Source: an uncultured Prevotella sp.
Lineage (GTDB): Bacteria > Bacteroidota > Bacteroidia > Bacteroidales > Bacteroidaceae
Length of the DNA stretch: 24,366 nucleotides
Direction: 5' to 3'
NCBI GenBank assembly: GCA_934219025.1
Contig: CAKQDG010000025.1
Span: 1-24,366, forward strand
The first letter of the stretch is position 1; the number at the start of each line of letters is the position of its first letter. The notes under the pieces are model-generated. The model saw only the letters and a list, made by a program, of their open reading frames with translations, did no database searches and was not told the origin of the DNA. The position numbers were made by a program, and so were the translations under genes. Positions 16,731 to 24,229 of the stretch are shown here, piece after piece.

Positions 16731-18302
16731 TTATTTCATGCTGTCGAGATACTGGGCGGCGGCTTCTGCACATCTTTCACCATCAACTCCTGCCGACACT
16801 ATTCCTCCTGCATAGCCGGCACCTTCGCCACATGGGAAAAGCCCGCGGATCCTGACATGCTGCAGAGTTTCGCGGTCACGCAGTATTCTTACGGGCGACG
16901 AGGTTCTTGTTTCTATTGCCATCAACACGGCTTCGTTTGTGAGGAAGCCATGGCTCATGCTGCCAAACTTTTTGAATCCCTGCTGCAGTCGTCGGCTTAT
17001 CATCGGAGGAAGCCAGAAGTGGAGCGGACTGGATATAAGTCCGGGTGCATAGGATGCTTTCGGCAAATCGTAGCTTAGTTTTGAATTCACAAAATCCACC
17101 ATGCGTTGTGCCGGTGCCGTTTGCCGCATATTGCCGTTCATCCAGCAGTCGTGTTCTGCCTGTTCCTGAAAGTGCATCACTTTCAGCGGATCGTTTCCAT
17201 CAATGTCTTCGGGACGTACTTCCACAACCATTCCGCTGTTTGACCATTGTGTGCCACGATTGCTCGGGCTCATTCCGTTTACCACAATCTGTTCCTTGTC
17301 TGTTGCCGCAGGTATCACGAATCCACCAGGACACATGCAGAAGGAGTAGACTCCTCTGCCCTCAACCTGCGTAACAAAGCTGTATTCTGCTGCGGGCAAG
17401 TATTTTCCCCTTCCCTGTCTGTTGTGGTATTGTATCTGATCTATGAGTTGCGAGGGATGTTCCAGTCTTACTCCCACGGCTATTCCTTTTGCTTCCATGT
17501 CAATGCCGGCAGTAGAGAGATAGCGGTAAACATCGCGTGACGAGTGGCCGGTGGCAAGAATTACTGGACCGTAGAATGACTTTTGCTCTTTGTTTATAAG
17601 ATTCTCTGTTTCTATACCGACAACTTCGTCGCCGTGGAGCATCAGAGATGTCATTTTTGTTTGGAAGTGTACTTCTCCTCCGCATTTCAGAATGGTATTT
17701 CTCATTGCCTCTATTACGGCCGGCAATTTGTCTGTTCCAATATGGGGGTGGGCATCTGCAAGTATTGCTGTAGAAGCACCGTGCTGACAGAACACATTGA
17801 GAATTTTCTCGGTATCACCGCGTTTTTTGCTTCGGGTGTAAAGTTTGCCGTCTGAATATGCGCCGGCTCCACCCTCGCCAAAACAGTAGTTGCTCTCCGG
17901 GTCCACCTTCTGTGTTTTTGTTATTGCAGAAAGGTCTTTTTTTCTGTCTCTCACGTTTTTTCCACGTTCCACCACAATGGGGCGGTATCCACATTCTATC
18001 GCTTTGAGTGCAGCAAAGAGTCCTCCGGGTCCTGCCCCAACTACAACAATCGCCTTTGCTGACGACACATCGCCATAGTACGTATGCACATATTCATCGT
18101 CTGTCGGTTGCTCGTTGATATACAGCCTAACCTTGAGGTTTACGAAAATATTTCTCTGTCTGGCATCGATGCTCCGTTTCAGTATGCGCGTTGCTGTTAT
18201 CGTGCGGGCATCTATGCCACACTCGTCAGCAAGAAAGTTTTTCAGCAGACTTTCTGTCGCTGCAATCTGTGGTGTCACCCGTATTTGGAGTTCTTTTATC
18301 AT
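16731..18302 (-). CDS. FAD-dependent dehydrogenase, COG2509 family
   Basis: A 523-residue flavoprotein of uncharacterised substrate. An N-terminal domain of about 80 residues (MIKELQIRVTPQ...) precedes the FAD dinucleotide-binding fold: AIVVVGAGPGGLFAALKA (84-101) with ribose-binding Glu112 in VVERG. FGEGGAGAYSDGKLYTRSKK and the C-terminal GLFPCGEGAGYAGGIVSAGVDG (in two parts) are typical of COG2509. I chose ATG 18302. An in-frame Met at 18383 would extend the protein by 27 residues, but through a hairpin-plus-T-run terminator (18322-18359). No TAnnTTTG box is visible directly upstream, so expression may depend on read-through from ompH. Confidence 0.85.
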   Translation of the reverse strand: MIKELQIRVTPQIAATESLLKNFLADECGIDARTITATRILKRSIDARQRNIFVNLKVRLYINEQPTDDEYVHTYYGDVSSAKAIVVVGAGPGGLFAALKAIECGYRPIVVERGKNVRDRKKDLSAITKTQKVDPESNYCFGEGGAGAYSDGKLYTRSKKRGDTEKILNVFCQHGASTAILADAHPHIGTDKLPAVIEAMRNTILKCGGEVHFQTKMTSLMLHGDEVVGIETENLINKEQKSFYGPVILATGHSSRDVYRYLSTAGIDMEAKGIAVGVRLEHPSQLIDQIQYHNRQGRGKYLPAAEYSFVTQVEGRGVYSFCMCPGGFVIPAATDKEQIVVNGMSPSNRGTQWSNSGMVVEVRPEDIDGNDPLKVMHFQEQAEHDCWMNGNMRQTAPAQRMVDFVNSKLSYDLPKASYAPGLISSPLHFWLPPMISRRLQQGFKKFGSMSHGFLTNEAVLMAIETRTSSPVRILRDRETLQHVRIRGLFPCGEGAGYAGGIVSAGVDGERCAEAAAQYLDSMK

Positions 18303-18321
18303 AATAATTTTCCAATATAGT

Positions 18322-18359
18322 AAAAAAAGCTTCACCGCCCGTATGTGCGCTGAAGCTTT
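18322..18359 (-). terminator. Rho-independent terminator or attenuator between ompH and the FAD dehydrogenase gene
   Basis: On the minus strand, AAAGCTTCA pairs with TGAAGCTTT around a 16-base loop, and the right arm runs into seven T residues. It lies 20 bases before the FAD dehydrogenase start and 187 bases after the ompH stop. Because the downstream gene has no obvious promoter of its own, it may act as a partial terminator. Confidence 0.7.
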
Positions 18360-18409
18360 GTGTTGTTTACCCTGTTTTTCCATTTATGGTTGATATCAAT
18401 GTCAAGAAA

Positions 18410-18463
18410 CAGCGCTTTGCTCATGTAAAACAGTGCTTTACGTATGTCTCAGCGTGCTTTGCA
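18410..18463. repeat. Three imperfect direct repeats, about 20-bp period
   Basis: CAGCGCTTTGCTCATG (18410), CAGTGCTTTACGTATG (18431) and CAGCGTGCTTTGCAT (18450) follow one another at spacings of 21 and 19 bases. On the minus strand they read roughly ACAT-N3-4-AAAGC-CTG. They lie between the ompH stop and the terminator. Two helical turns of spacing could suit protein binding, but no function is supported. Confidence 0.45.
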
Positions 18464-18545
18464 TTTTTATTCTGTCATTATATCGCCACATTATGTTTTC
18501 TTGTAAAAACAGGCATATTCTGTCATGTTATTTTTACTCTTGAAA

Positions 18546-19139
18546 TTATTTCTTTGCAGCAGACTTGTAAGCCTTGTTCAAACCGGCAATAACTTCGTTT
18601 GTAATGTCGTATGACTTGTCGGCATACAGAATGTTGTCGCCAGCCTTGCTGATTATAAGTGCATATTTCTTATCCTTGTTGTATGCAGCCAGATAATGCT
18701 GAATACTGTCGCGCAAAGCATTGTTGAATTTATTTGTTTCATTTTCAAAGTCTGTGCCGAGGCGTTGCTGCAATGCCTGCAGTTCTGCTCCTTGGCGCTG
18801 AAGTCCTGCCTGGACGGCCTCAGCCTGTTGCTGAGTGTATTTGTTACTCTGCACATCTTGCTGGAACTTTGCGGCTGCTGCTTGAAGCGAGCGTTGCTTT
18901 GCATCGAGAGTATTCCCGATGTTTTGTCTTTTTTTCTGAAGGATGATAGAATATTCCTTGCAGAATTTATACTGCGACATTATTGAGTCTACCTCAACAT
19001 ATGCAATCTTCATTGCTCCTGCCTGCTGTGCGGGAGCCTGTACCTTTTCGTCTACTTTCTTTGCCTCGTTATTGCATGAAGCAAATGCCAGCAATGATAT
19101 TGCAACGGCTGACATCACACGAACCATTTTCTTGTTCAT
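18546..19139 (-). CDS. OmpH/Skp-family periplasmic chaperone-like lipoprotein
   Basis: A 197-residue protein. The signal peptide ends in the lipobox FASC (Cys22), so it is lipid-anchored, unlike soluble E. coli Skp. The mature part has the OmpH pattern: a beta start MKIAYVEVDSIMSQYKFC (43-60), a long coiled coil rich in Gln, Ala and Lys (about 62-145), and the closing strand YALIISKAGDNILYAD (159-174). Skp-like proteins hold outer-membrane proteins during transit, which I infer here. It stands alone, without bamA or lpxD, and has a leader of about 135 bases from the promoter at 19284-19314. Confidence 0.88.
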   Translation of the reverse strand: MNKKMVRVMSAVAISLLAFASCNNEAKKVDEKVQAPAQQAGAMKIAYVEVDSIMSQYKFCKEYSIILQKKRQNIGNTLDAKQRSLQAAAAKFQQDVQSNKYTQQQAEAVQAGLQRQGAELQALQQRLGTDFENETNKFNNALRDSIQHYLAAYNKDKKYALIISKAGDNILYADKSYDITNEVIAGLNKAYKSAAKK

Positions 19140-19283
19140 ATATTTTCGTTTTGTTTTTATTATCCAGTGTTACACGTTTTTCTGCTCTTCCCGGCAGACA
19201 AATCCAATTCCGTTTTTTCAATCCTGATGCACCTGCAACAAAAATGTTGTGGATTTTTCGCTCAAGACTATCCTAAAACTTTG

Positions 19284-19314
19284 CAAAGATAATGCAATTT
19301 GACTTTTCTGCAAA
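19284..19314 (-). promoter_or_regulatory. Promoter of the ompH-like gene
   Basis: On the minus strand: -33 TTTG (19311-19314), 19 bp, -7 TATCTTTG (19284-19291), a perfect consensus match. The expected start near 19279 gives a leader of about 140 bases. The leader contains short inverted repeats (CAACA/TGTTG at 19236-19252; TCTGC/GCAGA around 19180-19199) but no riboswitch that I recognise. Confidence 0.75.
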
Positions 19315-19350
19315 ATAAAAGTATGGAAATAATTTGGCAAATACAAAAAA

Positions 19351-19382
19351 TTTGGTATTTACATGGAAAGTGTGTAACTTTG
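19351..19382 (+). promoter_or_regulatory. Promoter of pepD
   Basis: -33 TTTG (19351-19354), 20 bp, -7 TAACTTTG (19375-19382), a near-ideal Bacteroidetes promoter. The expected start is about 19387, some 40 bases before the pepD ATG. It is divergent from the ompH promoter 36 bases away. Confidence 0.75.
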
Positions 19383-19426
19383 CATCTGTATACATAGACA
19401 TAAATTTTCACACACATATAAAAATT

Positions 19427-20884
19427 ATGAGCAACAGTGAATTAAAACCTTCTTGCGTCTTTGAACAGTTTGCAAAGATCAACAAGATTCCCCGTCCGTC
19501 AAAGCACGAGGAGAAGATGATTGAATTTCTCAAGGAATTCGGCGAAAGCAGAAATCTTGAGACAGTGGTTGACAAAACAGGAAACGTGATTATAAGGAAG
19601 CCTGCGACAAAAGGCTTTGAAAACTGCGAGACCATAATTCTGCAGAGCCATATGGATATGGTTTGCGACAAGCTCGTGGACAAGGATATCGACTTTACAA
19701 AAGATCCTATAGAAACTTATGTAGACGGAGAATGGATGAAGGCCAAGGGCACGACTCTCGGTGCTGACGATGGTATCGGATGCGCCATCGAGATGGCAAT
19801 CCTTGACAGCAATGACATTGAGCACGGTCCTATAGAATGTGTCTTCACACGTGATGAAGAGACCGGCCTTACAGGGGCCCATGGAATGGAAGCCGGATTT
19901 ATGACCGGAAATATGCTCATTAACCTTGACAGTGAGGACGAGGGCCAGATTTTCATCAGCTGTGCCGGCGGACAGACAACAACGGCAAAATTCAATTTTG
20001 AAAGGGAAAAGCTGAGCGACAGCTTCTTCTTTATGAAGGCTTCCATAAAGGGACTTGTAGGTGGACACAGTGGCGACGACATCAACAAGAAAAGGGCCAA
20101 CTGCATAAAGTTGCTCGCCAGATTCTTGTTCAGCGAACAGGAAAAGACAGACTTGCGCCTGGCAAGTTTCAATTCCGGACGAATGCACAATGCTATCCCT
20201 CGTGATGGAGTTGTTGTATTTGCCGTTCCTGCAAAGGACAAGGAGACGGTGAAAGCAGACTGGAACATGTTTGCCTCTGATGTAGAAGATGAGTTCCACG
20301 TAACGGAGAGCGACATGACATTCTCTCTGGAAAGCACCGAAGCTCAGAAAACACTGCGCAAGGACAATTCTGACAAATTAATCCTTGCAATGCAGGCTGT
20401 AGACAACGGTGTGCTGGCAATGTGTCAGGACAAGGCTCTTGAGTGGATGGTTGAAACTTCGAGCAATGTGGCAAGCGTGGTTACAGGCGACAACAGTATC
20501 GTTGTGGTTGCATCTCAGCGTTCAAACGTGATGAGCAACCTGCAGAATATGACTAACACGGTTAAAGCAGCATTCCTTTTGGCAGGAGCGGAAGTAAAAG
20601 TAGACGACGCTTATCCTGCATGGAAGATGAACCCGGAAAGCAAGCTTACAGATATCGTTGTGAAGGCTTACAAAAAGCTATTCAACAAAGAGCCTTTGGT
20701 GATTGGCATTCATGCAGGCCTTGAGTGTGGACTATTCTCTGAAAAGTATCCTCACCTCGACATGGTGTCATTTGGGCCTACCTTGCGTGGCGTTCACTCT
20801 CCTGACGAGCGTCTGCTCATTCCTACTGTTCAGATGGTTTGGGATCACTTGCTCGAAATTCTGAAAAATGCACCTGTAAAATAA
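19427..20884 (+). CDS. pepD: Aminoacyl-histidine dipeptidase (M20C peptidase)
   Basis: A zinc-dependent cytosolic dipeptidase that cleaves Xaa-His and other dipeptides. It has 485 residues, the same length as E. coli PepD. Metal and catalytic positions are visible: His75 and Asp77 in LQSHMDMVCDK, Asp114 in LGADDGIG, Glu145-Glu146 in FTRDEETGLTGA, Asp168 in INLDSEDEG and His429 in GIHAGLECGLFS. I chose ATG 19427 because the upstream open frame (from 19334) runs through the promoter. It is a single-gene unit that ends in a strong bidirectional terminator. Confidence 0.96.
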   Translation: MSNSELKPSCVFEQFAKINKIPRPSKHEEKMIEFLKEFGESRNLETVVDKTGNVIIRKPATKGFENCETIILQSHMDMVCDKLVDKDIDFTKDPIETYVDGEWMKAKGTTLGADDGIGCAIEMAILDSNDIEHGPIECVFTRDEETGLTGAHGMEAGFMTGNMLINLDSEDEGQIFISCAGGQTTTAKFNFEREKLSDSFFFMKASIKGLVGGHSGDDINKKRANCIKLLARFLFSEQEKTDLRLASFNSGRMHNAIPRDGVVVFAVPAKDKETVKADWNMFASDVEDEFHVTESDMTFSLESTEAQKTLRKDNSDKLILAMQAVDNGVLAMCQDKALEWMVETSSNVASVVTGDNSIVVVASQRSNVMSNLQNMTNTVKAAFLLAGAEVKVDDAYPAWKMNPESKLTDIVVKAYKKLFNKEPLVIGIHAGLECGLFSEKYPHLDMVSFGPTLRGVHSPDERLLIPTVQMVWDHLLEILKNAPVK

Positions 20885-20899
20885 CAAACGTTATTTCAT

Positions 20900-20945
20900 A
20901 AAAAATAAGTTTCGCCGACAATCGTCATGCGAAACTTATTTTTTT
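20900..20945. terminator. Bidirectional terminator between pepD and rarA
   Basis: A 16-bp stem (AAAAAATAAGTTTCGC, 20900-20915, with its complement at 20929-20944) encloses a 13-base loop, with an A-tract on the left and a T-tract on the right. It ends pepD on the plus strand and rarA on the minus strand, whose stop is at 20952. Confidence 0.9.
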
Positions 20946-20951
20946 ATATCT

Positions 20952-22223
20952 TTACCCCTTTTTCCCTTTCCAAAGAGTATTGATGTTTTTGTAGAGCTTT
21001 TCTTCATTCGGGAAATGCTGTGCCTCCCATAATTTCAGGTCTTTCAACCTGTCTGGCATAAACTGCTGTTCCACGAAATGCCCAGGATAGTCGTGAGAGT
21101 ATTTGTAGCCGTCGGCATATCCAAGATCTGCCATAAGCTTTGTTGGAGCATTGCGAAGATGAAGCGGAACCGGCAGATTGCCGGTTTGCCTCACAATCTG
21201 TAATGCCTTGTTTATTCCAAGATATGCCGAATTGCTCTTGGGTGAGGCTGCAAGATAAACCGTAGCTTCTGCAAGAGGGATACGTCCTTCGGGCCATCCT
21301 ACTTTCATCACAGCATCAAAGGCTGCATTGGCAAGCAGAAGTGCATTGGGATTTGCAAGTCCGATATCTTCAGATGCGCTTATCACCAGTCTTCTGGCTA
21401 TAAACGACGGGTCTTCCCCACCCTCTATCAGTCTTGCAAGCCAATACAATGCCGCATCAGGATCGGAACCGCGTATGCTCTTGATAAAAGCAGAAATTAT
21501 ATCATAGTGCATCTCGCCGTCCTTGTCGTAGGCAAGAGGATTTTGCTGCAAAGCTTTCTTTACGATATCGTCGGTAATCAATACTGTTTCGTCTGAACTT
21601 GATTCCACTATCAGTTCAAGTATGTTCAGCAACTTTCGCGCATCGCCTCCGCTATAGCGTAAGATTGCCGAGGTTTCTTTCAAATCTATCTTACGCTTTT
21701 TTAGCTCGACATCTTTGGATACAGCCCGGTTGAGCAATTCAATCAAATCGCTTTCTTCCAATGACTTCAGAACATACAACTGACAGCGCGACAAAAGCGG
21801 CCGGATTACCTCAAACGAGGGATTTTCTGTCGTTGCACCTATCAATGTTACAATGCCTTTCTCTACTGCTCCGAGAAGTGAGTCTTGCTGACTTTTGCTA
21901 AAGCGGTGTATCTCATCAATAAAGAGTATAGGATTGTTCTCGTTGAAAAACCTTCCTGCCTTTGCTTTTTCTATCACGTCTCTGACGTCCTTGACGCCGC
22001 TCGTTACGGCGCTAAGCGTAAAGAAAGGCACTTTCAGCTGCGACGCAACGATCTGTGCCAAAGTGGTTTTTCCAACTCCTGGCGGTCCCCATAATATAAA
22101 AGAGGTGATGTGTCCACCTTCTATCATATTGCGCAACACCGCACCTTGTCCGACAAGGTGTTTCTGCCCGATATATTCATCGAGACTCTTTGGTCTCATT
22201 CTTTCAGCTAACGGTTGACTCAT
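20952..22223 (-). CDS. rarA: Replication-associated recombination protein A (RarA/MgsA)
   Basis: An AAA+ clamp-loader-like ATPase that acts at stalled replication forks. It has 423 residues, close to the family's 430-450. Walker A GPPGVGKT (46-53), Walker B LFIDEIHRF (100-108), sensor 1 GATTENPSFE (129-138), then the C-terminal tetramer domain with SFIKSIRGSDPDAALYWLAR and EDIGLANPNALL. I chose Met 22223 (MSQPLAERMRPKSLDEYIGQ); an upstream Met at 22259 would lie before the promoter. The -7 box ends only about six bases before this ATG, so the message is probably leaderless or nearly so. Confidence 0.95.
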   Translation of the reverse strand: MSQPLAERMRPKSLDEYIGQKHLVGQGAVLRNMIEGGHITSFILWGPPGVGKTTLAQIVASQLKVPFFTLSAVTSGVKDVRDVIEKAKAGRFFNENNPILFIDEIHRFSKSQQDSLLGAVEKGIVTLIGATTENPSFEVIRPLLSRCQLYVLKSLEESDLIELLNRAVSKDVELKKRKIDLKETSAILRYSGGDARKLLNILELIVESSSDETVLITDDIVKKALQQNPLAYDKDGEMHYDIISAFIKSIRGSDPDAALYWLARLIEGGEDPSFIARRLVISASEDIGLANPNALLLANAAFDAVMKVGWPEGRIPLAEATVYLAASPKSNSAYLGINKALQIVRQTGNLPVPLHLRNAPTKLMADLGYADGYKYSHDYPGHFVEQQFMPDRLKDLKLWEAQHFPNEEKLYKNINTLWKGKKG

Positions 22224-22228
22224 ACATG

Positions 22229-22260
22229 CAAAATTATGAAATAAATTGCATACAAGCAAA
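22229..22260 (-). promoter_or_regulatory. Promoter of rarA
   Basis: On the minus strand: -33 TTTG (22257-22260), 20 bp, -7 TAATTTTG (22229-22236). The box ends at 22229 and the start codon begins at 22223, which leaves room for at most a few leader bases. Confidence 0.65.
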
Positions 22261-22277
22261 AAATGTAGTTCAAAAAC

Positions 22278-22307
22278 TTGCTTATAGCAGATAATATATT
22301 AATTTTG
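22278..22307 (+). promoter_or_regulatory. Promoter of the nitrilase-family gene
   Basis: -33 TTG (22278-22280), 19 bp, -7 TAATTTTG (22300-22307). The expected start near 22312 gives a leader of about 28 bases before the ATG at 22340. It is back to back with the rarA promoter. Confidence 0.65.
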
Positions 22308-22339
22308 CACTCCACAAAGTGAGAAAAACCGGAAACAAC

Positions 22340-23125
22340 ATGAGAGTGTCAATATTACAAACAGATATAAATTGGGGGGAACCATCTGTCAATCAGCTTA
22401 ATGCAGAGAGGGCCATTGACGGTTTGCCACAAACTGACTTGATTGTATTGCCTGAAACATGGAGTACCGGATTTGCTGTCAATCCAGAAGGCATCGCCGA
22501 AAATGAAGGAAAAGACAAAGCGTGCGATTCTGCAAGATGGATGAAAAGAATTGCCCAAGAACGCAATATTGCAATATGCGGGAGCATTTCTGTTAGGACG
22601 ACGGAAAATACATATGCCAACAGAATGTATTTTGTGTATCCAGACGGAACAGTGAAAACATACGACAAGAGGCATTTGTTTACTCCCGGAGGGGAAAACC
22701 TGAGATATACGGCTGGAAAGGAAAGATGCATTGTCGAATACAGCGGCACAAGATTTCTGTTGCAGATTTGTTACGACTTGCGGTTTCCCGTATGGACACG
22801 AAACAAAGGCGACTATGATGCGATAATATATGTAGCAAATTGGCCAAAGAGCAGACATAATGTATGGACTACTCTTCTCAAGGCACGGGCGATAGAAAAC
22901 CAATGCTATGTAATTGGCGTGAACCGCGTTGGTGAAGACAAGTCTTGCAAATATGCCGGAGGAAGCATAATAGTAAACCCATATGGCAAAACGGTATGCC
23001 TATGTGAAGACAACGTAAAAGGCTGCGCAACGGGAAATATAGAAATGCTGATGCTGGAAAAGTTTAGAGAATCATTCCCTGTGCTTGATGATGCAGACAC
23101 TTTCAGTATTAATGCCGGACTGTAA
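22340..23125 (+). CDS. Nitrilase-superfamily amidohydrolase, omega-amidase (YafV/Nit2) type
   Basis: A 261-residue cytosolic carbon-nitrogen hydrolase. The Glu-Lys-Cys triad is visible: Glu39 in IVLPETWSTGF, Lys110 in TYDKRHLFTPGGE, and Cys144 in LQICYDLRFPVWTRN. The F-P-V-W stretch after the cysteine and the short length fit the YafV/omega-amidase group, which hydrolyses alpha-ketoglutaramate or ketosuccinamate; the substrate is inferred from family resemblance. I chose ATG 22340 over an in-frame GTG at 22319. It is followed by a 112-bp gap and the acidic-tail gene. Confidence 0.9.
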   Translation: MRVSILQTDINWGEPSVNQLNAERAIDGLPQTDLIVLPETWSTGFAVNPEGIAENEGKDKACDSARWMKRIAQERNIAICGSISVRTTENTYANRMYFVYPDGTVKTYDKRHLFTPGGENLRYTAGKERCIVEYSGTRFLLQICYDLRFPVWTRNKGDYDAIIYVANWPKSRHNVWTTLLKARAIENQCYVIGVNRVGEDKSCKYAGGSIIVNPYGKTVCLCEDNVKGCATGNIEMLMLEKFRESFPVLDDADTFSINAGL

Positions 23126-23237
23126 ATAAACAGGCTTGGATGTAACAGGAAAACGATTCTTTGTGACAGGTATTATTTATATCTTAGTCAAGATGACGAT
23201 AAATCAAGAATAACAAATAAAAGATTATAATAAATAT

Positions 23238-24029
23238 ATGAAAGAAGCAGGAAATAAAGCGCTGACATTGAAGACTCTCAACAAGAGCAACGTATGGGAT
23301 GTTCAAGAGAACGATATTTTTAGATTGCTTGAGACTGCCGGAAAAGATGCAGAAATGAGCGAGAATCTGAACCACTATTTCGACATTATCAAAAGTGCTT
23401 TTGATATTGAAGAAATAAAAATTGACCGTCCGGAAGTTATTAAGAAATACGAGGCGAGGGATTTCAAGGTTGGTGATATAAAAATTGACGAAAAGAATGT
23501 CAAGAAATACGGTATCAAGAAGAAAACGATAATGAGAGTTACCGATTTGACGTATGAGAACATTCGCCATATCTCGGCAGCAAAACTCCTGGAAGTTATC
23601 GACCGCAACTTTGGCGGAGGATGGGACTCCTTGTCGCAGAGCATTCAAGATATCATACAGAGCGGATTTGATATCAGCACTACAACTCTGCCCAAAGACA
23701 GACTGCACAAAAAAGGCGGACTGTATGAAAAGAAAGTTGAAGACGGGTTCGAAGTGCTCGAAATTCCAAAAGGAGCCTGGACAGAAGCTATCTTTGCAAA
23801 AATCAAGCCTCTTGAAGAAAAACTCCACATCGATATCGACGAAGACAAGAAAAAAGACCTTGACGAGGATGAGGACGAGGATTTGCCTGAGGAGGAAGAC
23901 AAGTTTGACGACGAGGACGATTTCGACGAAGACAAAATGACCGAAGAAAGCTATCGCACTACAATCGAAGAAGACCCCGAAGAATTGTCGCTCGAAGCCG
24001 AAGACGTGGCCGACGATGACGAATACTAA
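23238..24029 (+). CDS. Uncharacterised protein with long acidic C-terminal tail
   Basis: A 263-residue protein that I do not recognise. The first 195 residues look like a folded, lysine-rich, soluble region. Two notable stretches are VTDLTYENIRHISAAKLLEVI (101-121, in part) and NFGGGWDSLSQSIQDIIQSGF (124-144, in part), then YEKKVEDGFEVLEIPKG and WTEAIFAKIKPLEEKL. Residues about 199-263 are mostly Asp and Glu (about 60%), with runs such as DEDEDEDLPEEEDKFDDEDD. There is no signal peptide or membrane segment. Codon use looks normal. The tail may mimic nucleic acid or bind basic proteins, but that is speculation. A -7 box is not clear upstream; TATCTTAG (23180-23187) is one base off. Confidence 0.8.
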   Translation: MKEAGNKALTLKTLNKSNVWDVQENDIFRLLETAGKDAEMSENLNHYFDIIKSAFDIEEIKIDRPEVIKKYEARDFKVGDIKIDEKNVKKYGIKKKTIMRVTDLTYENIRHISAAKLLEVIDRNFGGGWDSLSQSIQDIIQSGFDISTTTLPKDRLHKKGGLYEKKVEDGFEVLEIPKGAWTEAIFAKIKPLEEKLHIDIDEDKKKDLDEDEDEDLPEEEDKFDDEDDFDEDKMTEESYRTTIEEDPEELSLEAEDVADDDEY

Positions 24030-24045
24030 TCCGTCGGATGTGTAA

Positions 24046-24180
24046 ATGAAAAGATTTGTAATATTATTTAAACTTGCGGTCCCCTTTCTTTTCTTCTCAT
24101 GTGCTGAAAACAAATCAGCAAAAGAAGAAGGGAAAGGGGACAGCTTATATGTTATCATAAGACAAAGAAAAATAACATAA
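24046..24180 (+). CDS. Possible 44-residue lipoprotein
   Basis: A short reading frame, 16 bp after the acidic-tail gene, starts MKRFVILFKLAVPFLFFSCA: basic N-terminus, hydrophobic stretch and lipobox FFSC with Cys19. The remaining 25 residues are polar (AENKSAKEEGKGDSLY, then VIIRQRKIT). This is a credible Bacteroidetes lipoprotein signal, but the mature part is tiny and has no recognisable family. The same DNA forms a long near-perfect hairpin (24079-24141), so the frame may instead be a by-product of a structured RNA. Treat as tentative. Confidence 0.4.
   Translation: MKRFVILFKLAVPFLFFSCAENKSAKEEGKGDSLYVIIRQRKIT
24079..24141 (+). other. Long imperfect hairpin within or after the small lipoprotein frame
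   Basis: GTCCCCTTTCTTTTCTTCT (24079-24097) pairs with 24123-24141 over 19 positions, with two U-G wobbles in plus-strand RNA. Inside it TGCTGA (24102-24107) pairs with TCAGCA (24115-24120) around a 7-base A-rich loop. No T-run follows, so it is not a standard terminator. Confidence 0.7.
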
Positions 24181-24229
24181 AAGGAAAAAGCAACTTTAGT
24201 ATGTAGAAAAAAATTCTTATCTTTGCATA

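Noticed and set aside
19140..19283. Riboswitch in the ompH leader
   Set aside because: Only short stems are visible and no known aptamer core could be recognised.
19334..19426. Longer N-terminus for PepD
   Set aside because: The frame covers the promoter at 19351-19382; the conserved protein begins at 19427 and then has the exact family length.
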